Shown: piece by piece, positions 8,322-14,314 of the stretch
How the letters are laid out: every line of letters starts with the position of its first letter
How positions within the stretch are numbered: position 1 is the stretch's first letter
From: Streptomyces ortus
GTDB taxonomy: Bacteria > Actinomycetota > Actinomycetes > Streptomycetales > Streptomycetaceae
Assembly (NCBI RefSeq): GCF_026341275.1
Contig: NZ_JAIFZO010000002.1
Location: forward strand, 3,750,118-3,814,117
Direction of reading: 5' to 3'
Length of the DNA stretch: 64,000 bases
Translations under genes and position numbers: made by a program
Notes under the pieces: model-generated
What the model saw: only the letters and a program-made list of their open reading frames with translations
Told to the model about the DNA's origin: nothing
The model's database searches: none

Positions 8322-10802
8322 TCAGGACCCCGCCAGCCGGCGTGCCAGGTACGGTGCCGTCGCGCTGCGGCGTGCTTTCGCCACCTTCGCGGGTGGGCCT
8401 TCGGCGATCACGCGCCCGCCCGCGTCCCCGCCGCCGGGGCCCAGGTCGATGATCCAGTCGGCGGTGGCGATCGTGTCCAGGTCGTGTTCGACCAGGACGA
8501 CCGTGCTGCCCGCGTCGACGAGCCGGTGCAACTGGCGCAGCAGCAGCGCGACATCGGCGGGGTGGAGTCCGGCCGTCGGCTCGTCGAGGAGGTAGAGGGT
8601 GTGTCCGCGACGGGCCCGCTGCAACTCCGTGGACAGTTTGATGCGCTGGGCCTCACCGCCGCTCAGCTCCGTCGCGGGCTGCCCCAGCCTCAGGTATCCC
8701 AGCCCCACCTCCCGCAGCGTCTCCAGGCTCCGTGCGGCGGCCGGGAGTTCGGCGAGAAATCCGGCGGCCTCGTCCACGGGCATGGCCAGGACATCGGCGA
8801 TGTTCCTGCCCCGGTAGGTGACTTCGAGCGTCTCGGGGTCGTAGCGGGCGCCGTGGCAGGCGGGGCACGGCGCGTACGTACCGGGCAGGAACAGCAGCTC
8901 GACCTCGATGAACCCCTCGCCCTGGCAGGTCTCGCAGCGGCCGTCCGCGACGTTGAAGGAGAACCGCCCCGCCGAGTACCCGCGCTTCCGTGCCTCGTCG
9001 GTCGCCGCGTACAGCTTGCGGACCGCGTCGAACATGCCCGTGTACGTCGCCAGGTTGGAGCGGGGCGTCCGGCCGATGGGCCGTTGGTCGACCCGTACCA
9101 GCCGGTCGAAGGAGTCGAGTCCCGCCGCGCCCCGCAGGTCGACCTCCAGCTCGGCGTCCTCCCCGTCACTGCCGTTCTCGTCCGGGTCCAGGCCCAGGTG
9201 GCCGCGTACGACCTCGGCGAGCACCTGGGTCACCAGGGTGGACTTCCCGGATCCGGACACCCCGGTCACCGCTGTCAGCACCCGCAGCGGGATGTCCACC
9301 GAGACGTCCCGCAGGTTGTGCCGGGAGACGCCGCTCAGGCGCAGCCGGCCCCGCGGCTCGCGCGGGCGGTGCTCGACCGGCGCGGCGTGCCCGAACAGCC
9401 AGCGGCCGGTGGCGGACTCCGCGACCGCTTCCAGGCCGGGCACCGGGCCGCTGTAGAGGACCCGTCCGCCGCCCTCGCCCGCCGCCGGGCCGATGTCCAC
9501 CACCCAGTCCGCCCGTCGCACGACGTCCATGTCGTGCTCCACGACGAAGAGGGAGTTGCCCGACGACTTGAGCCGGTCCAGCACGTCGAGCAGGGGCTCC
9601 GCGTCCGCCGGGTGCAGCCCGGCGGAGGGTTCGTCGAGGACGTAGACGACACCGAACAGTCCGGAACGGAGCTGGGTGGCGATGCGCAGCCGTTGCGCCT
9701 CGCCGGGCGACAGGGTCGTCGAGCGGCGCCCCAGACCGAGATAGCCGAGGCCGAGCCCGAGCAGCACCTCGATCCGGGCGACCAGGTCCGCGCAGATCCG
9801 TACCGCGACCTCGTTCGTCTCGTCCGCCAGGTCCGTGGTGGTGGCCGCCCCGGCGCCGGGCAGCTCCGCGACGGGCCGCAGCAGGGCGGCCACCTCGGTG
9901 AGGGGCAGCGCGTTGACCTCGGCGATGGAGTGCCCGGCGAAGGTCACGGCCAGGGCGTCGGGCCGCAGTCCGCTGCCCTCGCACTCGGGGCAGGGCACAC
10001 TCCGTACGAAGCGCATCGCCCGTTCCCGCATCCGTTCGCTCTTGGAGTCGGCGAGGACATGCATGACATGAGCCCGCGCACTCCAGAACTTGCCGTGGTA
10101 GCCGTAGTCGATCCGGTCGGCCTCGGGCTCGATCAGCACGGACGGCTGCTCGTCGGTGTAGAGCAGCCAGTCCCGGTCCTTCTTCCTGAGCCTGCGCCAC
10201 GGTCTGTCGATGTCGATGCCCAGACCGCTCACGACGCTGCGCAGATTGGCGCCCTGCCAGGCGCCGGGCCAGGCGGCGATGGCACCGTCGCGGATGCTCA
10301 GGGAGGGGTCCGGTACGAGCAGGTCCTCGGCCACGTCGACGACGGCCCCCAGCCCGTGGCAGCGCGTACAGGCACCGGCGGCGGTGTTGGGTGAGAACGC
10401 CTCGGCGGGGAGCCGCGGGGCGCCGGGGGGAGGGGTGCCCGCGCGGGAGTACAGGATGCGCAGCAGGTTGCTCAGCGTGGTGAGGGTGCCGACCGTGGAG
10501 CGCGAACTGGGGGCGCCGTGCCGCTGCTGGAGGGCGACGGCCGGCGGCAGCCCGGAGATCTCCTGGACGTGCGGGGCACCGACCTGCTGGAGCAGCCGTC
10601 GGGCATAGGGTGCGACGGATTCGAAGTACCGCCGCTGGGCCTCGGCGTAGAGCGTGCCGAAGGCCAGCGAGGACTTGCCCGAGCCGGAGATCCCGGTGAA
10701 GGCGACCATGGCGTCGCGGGGAACATCCACGTCGACGTTCTTGAGATTGTGCTCGGCGGCACCTCTGACATGGACGAACGGGTCGGACGCGGCACGCTCC
10801 AC
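8322..10802 (-). CDS. UvrA-like ABC ATPase (short UvrA paralogue)
   Basis: About 826 residues starting at GTG 10802, chosen because GAGGAGGGG lies five bases before it; a longer frame to 10862 has no such site. Two ABC ATPase units are present: Walker A motifs GISGSGKSS (near residue 35) and GVSGSGKST (near 510), ABC signatures (LSPGEAQRL and LSGGEAQRI), and UvrA-type CxxC zinc motifs (CTRCHG, CPECEGSG, CETCQGEG, CPACHG). Housekeeping UvrA has about 940-1000 residues, so this is a class II paralogue (UvrA2/DrrC-like group). Such proteins are linked to DNA-damage or DNA-intercalator tolerance, sometimes as self-resistance. No uvrB or antibiotic cluster is adjacent. Its DNA-binding insertion appears shortened relative to UvrA. 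Confidence 0.9.
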   Translation of the reverse strand: MERAASDPFVHVRGAAEHNLKNVDVDVPRDAMVAFTGISGSGKSSLAFGTLYAEAQRRYFESVAPYARRLLQQVGAPHVQEISGLPPAVALQQRHGAPSSRSTVGTLTTLSNLLRILYSRAGTPPPGAPRLPAEAFSPNTAAGACTRCHGLGAVVDVAEDLLVPDPSLSIRDGAIAAWPGAWQGANLRSVVSGLGIDIDRPWRRLRKKDRDWLLYTDEQPSVLIEPEADRIDYGYHGKFWSARAHVMHVLADSKSERMRERAMRFVRSVPCPECEGSGLRPDALAVTFAGHSIAEVNALPLTEVAALLRPVAELPGAGAATTTDLADETNEVAVRICADLVARIEVLLGLGLGYLGLGRRSTTLSPGEAQRLRIATQLRSGLFGVVYVLDEPSAGLHPADAEPLLDVLDRLKSSGNSLFVVEHDMDVVRRADWVVDIGPAAGEGGGRVLYSGPVPGLEAVAESATGRWLFGHAAPVEHRPREPRGRLRLSGVSRHNLRDVSVDIPLRVLTAVTGVSGSGKSTLVTQVLAEVVRGHLGLDPDENGSDGEDAELEVDLRGAAGLDSFDRLVRVDQRPIGRTPRSNLATYTGMFDAVRKLYAATDEARKRGYSAGRFSFNVADGRCETCQGEGFIEVELLFLPGTYAPCPACHGARYDPETLEVTYRGRNIADVLAMPVDEAAGFLAELPAAARSLETLREVGLGYLRLGQPATELSGGEAQRIKLSTELQRARRGHTLYLLDEPTAGLHPADVALLLRQLHRLVDAGSTVVLVEHDLDTIATADWIIDLGPGGGDAGGRVIAEGPPAKVAKARRSATAPYLARRLAGS

Positions 10803-10910
10803 AACCCCTCCTCGGATGGGCGGCCCCCCATCCAGCCTGACCCGCCCGCCCCACTTCGGCACCTCGGGCCCGGGGCAGAGGGGCGAGGAGTCACCGGATG
10901 TCGCGAGGAA

Positions 10911-11504
10911 TCACGGAGAGACGGCGTAGGCGGCCATGAACATGTCGAGCAGGCCGTCGATCGCCGCTTCGTCGACGGGACGGGTGGACAGCAGCCCTCG
11001 GTAGTAAAGGGCCCCGCACAACACCTCGGCGGGGTAGGTCAGGTCGGTGTCGGCGACGAGTTCGCCGGCCCGCTGGGCGCTGGTGAGGCGGTCCAGGGTG
11101 CGCTGTTCGATCACGGCGAGGAACTGCCGGTAGAGCCGTTCGCGCAGCGCGTCGTCGTCCTGGGACGCGATGATGACGGCGCGGTAGACGGGCCAGATGG
11201 CGGGGCTCAGCAGGGCGGCACTGGAGCGGACGAACTGCTCGCGCAGGTCGGCGCGGACGTCGCCGGTGTCCCGGTAGTCGAGGTCGGGGCCGAGGGTGCG
11301 GTGCAGTGCGTCAAGGAGCAGCTCGGACTTCGTCGGCCAGCGTCGGTAGATGGTGTGCTTCCCGACGCCGGCCCGGCGCGCGACCGCGGCGATCGTCAGG
11401 TCCGAGTAGCGGACCTCCGAGGCCAGTTCGAAGGTGACCCGCAGCAGCTCCTCGGTGCGCACCGCGCCACGGCGGCGGGGCTCGGCGGCGTCGTCGGTGG
11501 TCAT
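10911..11504 (-). CDS. TetR-family transcriptional regulator
   Basis: 197 residues from ATG 11504. The N-terminal helix-turn-helix is typical of TetR repressors: TIAAVARRAGVGKHTIYRRW (residues about 37-56) followed by TKSELLLDAL. The C-terminal ligand domain (TetR_C, LLDMFMAAY at the end) is standard. The gene is divergent from the VOC-vgb-yciI operon. The 167-base gap contains two copies of the inverted repeat CGGCAC-N5-GTGCCG, one on each side of a TTGACA promoter, so it very likely represses both itself and that operon, with release by an unknown ligand, perhaps a streptogramin-like or other cytotoxic compound. Confidence 0.9.
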   Translation of the reverse strand: MTTDDAAEPRRRGAVRTEELLRVTFELASEVRYSDLTIAAVARRAGVGKHTIYRRWPTKSELLLDALHRTLGPDLDYRDTGDVRADLREQFVRSSAALLSPAIWPVYRAVIIASQDDDALRERLYRQFLAVIEQRTLDRLTSAQRAGELVADTDLTYPAEVLCGALYYRGLLSTRPVDEAAIDGLLDMFMAAYAVSP

Positions 11505-11515
11505 GCGCCGACTCT

Positions 11516-11537
11516 ATCGGCACAACCAGTGCCGTTG
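11516..11537. promoter_or_regulatory. Operator copy 1 for the TetR regulator
   Basis: The core CGGCAC-AACCA-GTGCCG occupies 11518-11534; outer bases AT at 11516-11517 and TTG at 11535-11537 match the second copy. The arms form a perfect inverted repeat with a 5-base centre. It abuts the -35 hexamer and lies 12 bases upstream of the tetR start codon on the other strand. Confidence 0.72.
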
Positions 11538-11563
11538 ACAGCCGGAATCCGACCGGGCACTCT
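11535..11563 (+). promoter_or_regulatory. Probable sigma70-type promoter of the VOC-vgb-yciI operon
   Basis: A consensus -35 TTGACA (11535-11540) and a -10-like CACTCT (11558-11563) are separated by exactly 17 bases. The start would fall near 11570, between the two operator copies, so a bound TetR dimer at either site could block initiation or early elongation. Confidence 0.55.
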
Positions 11564-11572
11564 GGACCCCGT

Positions 11573-11595
11573 CATCGGCACGGGGGGTGCCGATG
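11573..11595. promoter_or_regulatory. Operator copy 2 for the TetR regulator
   Basis: CATCGGCAC-GGGGG-GTGCCGATG: 9-base arms, perfectly inverted, 5-base centre. It shares ATCGGCAC-N5-GTGCCG with copy 1, 58 bases away centre to centre, and lies just downstream of the predicted transcription start. Confidence 0.72.
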
Positions 11596-11686
11596 GAGTG
11601 CGTCACTCCGGCCGCCCCGAGAATCCGCAGCCGCAGGGCCCCGCACCCGTCGAACCCGCATCCGGAGATCCATGAGGAGAAGCACA

Positions 11687-12082
11687 TTGCAGATCACCGC
11701 GTCCACCGTCTCGCTCACCGTCGACGACGTCGCCGCGTCCCAGCGGTTCTTCACCACCCACCTCGGCTATGCCGAACGGGCCGCCGCCGACGGATTCGCC
11801 TCCCTGGCGCGCGAGGACGCCGCGATGGACATCGTCCTGCTCGCCCGTGGCACCGAAGTGCTCCCGGCCGACCAGCGGGACCAGCACGCCCGGGGCCTGA
11901 TCCTCGCCTTCACCACCACCGGCATCGAGGACGAGGAGAAGCGGCTGCGCGCCGAGGGGGTCGAGGTCACCATGCCGCTGTGCGAGGAGCCGTGGGGTGA
12001 GCGCCTCTTCCAGGTCACCGACCCCAACGGTGTGATCGTCCAGTTCGTCGAGTGGGCCGAGCACGGGTCGGGGTCCTCTTGA
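11687..12082 (+). CDS. VOC (glyoxalase/bleomycin-resistance fold) family protein
   Basis: 131 residues if started at TTG 11687, favoured because GAGGAGA lies seven bases before it and because family members begin at this point (MQIT-STVSLTVDDV). An ATG at 11672 would add five residues but has poorly spaced GGAG. Two beta-alpha-beta-beta-beta halves are visible: residues about 5-55 (VDDVAASQRFFTTHLGY) and about 70-125 (EEPWGERLFQVTDPNGVIVQF). VOC proteins include metal-dependent lyases, isomerases and drug-binding resistance proteins; metal ligands cannot be assigned with confidence. It is the first gene of a TetR-controlled operon with a Vgb homologue (overlapping) and a YciI-like protein. 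Confidence 0.82.
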   Translation: MQITASTVSLTVDDVAASQRFFTTHLGYAERAAADGFASLAREDAAMDIVLLARGTEVLPADQRDQHARGLILAFTTTGIEDEEKRLRAEGVEVTMPLCEEPWGERLFQVTDPNGVIVQFVEWAEHGSGSS

Positions 12083-13119
12083 TCCAGTCATCCGGCGACC
12101 AGTCGTCCAGCGGCCGGGCCTCCAGCGCCCGGCCCTCCAGGACCCGGGCAGGCAACACCCAGGTATCGATCGAAGAGCACGCGGTGGCGGACAGCGCGGC
12201 CGGACCCTACGCGCTCACCACGGGGCCGGACGGTGCGCTGTGGTTCACCCTCGTCCACCAGGGCGGGATCGGCCGGATGGTCCCCGGTGGGGAGCCGACG
12301 ATCCACCGGCTCGACCCCTCCTGCGGGCCGACCGTCATCACCCCCGGTCCGGACGGCGCGCTGTGGTTCACCGAGTACCGGGCGGACCGGATCGGCCGGA
12401 TCACCACGGACGGCGCCGTCGACGAGTTCGGCGTGCCCACCCCGGGCTGCGGACCGTTCGGCATCGCGGCGGGACCCGACGGCACCCTGTGGTTCACCGA
12501 GACGGCCGCCGACCGCATCGGCCGGATCACTGTCGACGGCCGCGTCACCGAGTTCCCGCTGCCCGTCACCGGTGCGTTTCCCTCGGCGATCACCACGGGG
12601 GACGACGGCGGGATGTGGTTCACGCTCAACCAGGCCAACGCCATCGGGCGGATCGGCATGGACGGCGCGATCACCCTCCATCCCCTGCCGACCGAGTCGG
12701 CGGCGCCGGTCGGGATCGCCGCCGGCCGTGACGGAGCGCTGTGGTTCGTCGAGATCGCCGCCGGGCAGATCGCACGGATCACTCCTGACGGACGCATCAC
12801 CGAGTTCCCGCTGCCCGACCGCACCGCCCGGCCGCACGCCGTCACCGTCGACGGGAACGGCGCCGCCTGGTTCACCGAATGGGGAGGCAACCGCGTCGGC
12901 AGGATCACCCCCGACGGCTCCCTCAGCCTCCACGACCTGCCCACTCCCCACTCCGAACCGCACGGCATCGCCGTCGGTCCCGACGGCGCCCTGTGGACCG
13001 CGCTGGAGATCGGCGTACTCGCCCGCGTCGTCCCGGCGGACAACCCCCCTGACCGAACCGCTTCCCGCACCCCGGCAACAGCGGTCGCCCGTACGGCGGC
13101 CGGAGAGGAACTGCCATGA
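12079..13119 (+). CDS. vgb: Virginiamycin B lyase (streptogramin B lyase) homologue
   Basis: About 346 residues from TTG 12079, which overlaps the stop of the VOC gene (TTGA) and suggests translational coupling; the homologous region begins only near base 12160, so the first 25-30 residues may be extra or untranslated. The protein is a seven-bladed beta-propeller of repeats containing GPDGALWFTE and RIGRIT. Vgb opens the depsipeptide ring of type B streptogramins by Mg-dependent elimination. The residues known to be needed in Vgb have counterparts: the His in ARPHAVTVDG, the Glu in AWFTEWGGN and the His in SEPHGIAV. Distant members of this propeller family have no known lyase activity, so resistance remains to be shown. 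It lies in a TetR-regulated operon, consistent with inducible detoxification. Confidence 0.8.
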   Translation: MIQSSGDQSSSGRASSARPSRTRAGNTQVSIEEHAVADSAAGPYALTTGPDGALWFTLVHQGGIGRMVPGGEPTIHRLDPSCGPTVITPGPDGALWFTEYRADRIGRITTDGAVDEFGVPTPGCGPFGIAAGPDGTLWFTETAADRIGRITVDGRVTEFPLPVTGAFPSAITTGDDGGMWFTLNQANAIGRIGMDGAITLHPLPTESAAPVGIAAGRDGALWFVEIAAGQIARITPDGRITEFPLPDRTARPHAVTVDGNGAAWFTEWGGNRVGRITPDGSLSLHDLPTPHSEPHGIAVGPDGALWTALEIGVLARVVPADNPPDRTASRTPATAVARTAAGEELP

Positions 13120-13463
13120 AATACGCACTCGTGATCTTCGAAACGGACGAGTCACGCCGCCGGATCCGGGCCGACCGAGCCACGTACCGCAAGGAGTACG
13201 AAGGCTGGATCGGCGGCCTCGCCGCAGCCGGGAAGCTGGTCGGGGGCGAGGCCCTGGAGACCGAACACATCATTCCCGCGACGGTGCGCACCACGGCCGA
13301 CGGGTCGACGACGGTGACCGAAGGGCCCGCGCGGACCGGCGAGGAGACCCTCGGCGGCTGGTTCGTCGTCGAGGTGGCCGACCGTGCGGAAGCCGTCGAA
13401 CTGGCCAGGAGCCTCCCCACCCCGGAGACCGTCGAGATCCGCCCGATCCTCGAATCCGCCTGA
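13116..13463 (+). CDS. YciI-like (YCII-related) protein
   Basis: 115 residues from ATG 13116, overlapping the vgb stop codon as ATGA, so the two are translationally coupled. It is a ferredoxin-like alpha+beta protein of the YCII/DGPF type: an initial strand MKYALVIFE, a conserved helix with YEGWIGGLAAAGKLVGGEAL, and a C-terminal GGWFVVEV ... LPTPETVEIRPI. In actinomycetes these are often annotated as PhnB-like or sigma-factor-associated proteins; most are uncharacterised. Its place as third gene of the tetR-controlled VOC-vgb operon suggests a part in the same response. Confidence 0.82.
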   Translation: MKYALVIFETDESRRRIRADRATYRKEYEGWIGGLAAAGKLVGGEALETEHIIPATVRTTADGSTTVTEGPARTGEETLGGWFVVEVADRAEAVELARSLPTPETVEIRPILESA

Positions 13464-13569
13464 CCACCACGGGCCGGCCACCACGGGACATGGGCCCGAT
13501 GGCACAGCGCCCGGCCCGCGGGCGAGCCCTGCCGGAACCACACCACGCATGCCCCCGGCAGGGCCCCGC

Positions 13570-13598
13570 TTGCCCGCCCGGTACCTACTAGGTACCAT
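13570..13598 (+). promoter_or_regulatory. Predicted promoter giving a leaderless toxin-antitoxin transcript
   Basis: TTGCCC (13570-13575) and TACCAT (13593-13598) are separated by 17 bases. The start expected seven bases after the -10 is the A of the antitoxin ATG at 13605, so the mRNA would have no leader. No Shine-Dalgarno is seen before that ATG, which agrees with leaderless translation. Confidence 0.55.
13580..13596. promoter_or_regulatory. 17-bp palindromic operator in front of the toxin-antitoxin pair
   Basis: GGTACCTA-C-TAGGTACC: 8-base perfect arms around one base. It overlaps the spacer and -10 region of the predicted promoter, as expected for an operator bound by an RHH-type antitoxin in conditional autoregulation. 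Confidence 0.7.
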
Positions 13599-13604
13599 CC
13601 GCGT

Positions 13605-13844
13605 ATGCCGTCCTTGAACATCACCTACAGCGACGAGGAGATGCAGGAACTGCGAGCCGCAGCCGCAGCCGCAGGCACCTCCCTCAAGCAGTACGTCCAC
13701 GACCTCTCCCTGCGTGAACGCCAGCGCCAGCAGTTCGTGCGCTACGCCGTCTCGTGGGGCGAGCTGCGGCGCGCCGAGTTCGACGAGGCGTTCCCGGACG
13801 AGATCCCGCCGGCCGGCCGCCACCAGGGAGCCGAAGCCGCCTGA
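13605..13844 (+). CDS. Small RHH-like antitoxin of a Fic/Doc-type module
   Basis: 79 residues, ATG 13605. The first 45 residues look like a ribbon-helix-helix DNA-binding unit: strand PSLNITYS, helix DEEMQELRAAAAAAG, turn, helix TSLKQYVHDLSLRE. The rest is charged and probably wraps the toxin (SWGELRRAEFDEAF). The stop codon overlaps the start of the next gene (TGATG), the usual arrangement of antitoxin and toxin genes. Immediately upstream is a 17-bp palindrome inside the predicted promoter, fitting autoregulation. The RHH assignment rests on pattern only; the order and coupling with the Fic-like gene give most of the confidence. Confidence 0.75.
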   Translation: MPSLNITYSDEEMQELRAAAAAAGTSLKQYVHDLSLRERQRQQFVRYAVSWGELRRAEFDEAFPDEIPPAGRHQGAEAA

Positions 13845-14215
13845 TGCTCCATGTCGACATCGCGTGGCTGCTCGACATCCAGGAGCAGGCCGTCCCCGAG
13901 GACGTGACGGTCGGGGACTACTCCGCCCTGGTGGCCGCGGTCGCCCGTCACAAGACCCGTATCCCGCGCCCCGGGCTGGCCACCCCGGACGCGTCCTGGC
14001 GGGCGGCGGCGCTCCTGCACACGATCGTCCGGCTGGAGCCCCTGCCGTACCGGAACTCCCTGTACGCCTGCCAGGTCGCCGTCGCCTACATGCACACCTC
14101 CGCCGAGGGCATCGATCCGCCCTACGGGGCGCTGGTGGAGCTGGTGCGTGACATACAGGCCCGCAAGGCCACGGTCTACCAGGCCGCCGACCGGATCCGT
14201 ACCTGGCGCATCTGA
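13844..14215 (+). CDS. Divergent Fic/Doc family toxin
   Basis: 123 residues; ATG 13844 overlaps the antitoxin stop. The all-helical pattern and size fit the Doc group of Fic proteins, known in Streptomyces genomes as Fic-family toxin components. Doc proteins phosphorylate and inactivate EF-Tu; other Fic proteins AMPylate targets, both using a motif H-x-F-x-(D/E)-x-N-(K/G)-R. Here the corresponding segment reads LEPLPYRNSLYACQVAVAYM: the His and the basic NKR end are missing and only an Asn is in place. The protein may therefore use a different active site, be catalytically dead, or act by binding. A convergent terminator hairpin follows at 14260. Confidence 0.72.
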   Translation: MLHVDIAWLLDIQEQAVPEDVTVGDYSALVAAVARHKTRIPRPGLATPDASWRAAALLHTIVRLEPLPYRNSLYACQVAVAYMHTSAEGIDPPYGALVELVRDIQARKATVYQAADRIRTWRI

Positions 14216-14259
14216 CGCCGGGCAGGCCGGTCGGCGCGGACCTCACCGCGGGCGCGGGT

Positions 14260-14301
14260 GGCCGCCCGGTGAGCGGCGGGGAGGCATCTCACCGGGCGGC
14301 C
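14260..14301. terminator. Bidirectional terminator hairpin
   Basis: A perfect 14-base stem: the left arm 14260-14273 begins GGCCGCCC, the right arm 14288-14301 ends GGGCGGCC, with a 14-base loop. It lies between the convergent Fic-like toxin and GH2 genes and has no U-tract on either side, as is common in Streptomyces. Confidence 0.75.
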
Positions 14302-14314
14302 CTGGCGCACGACG

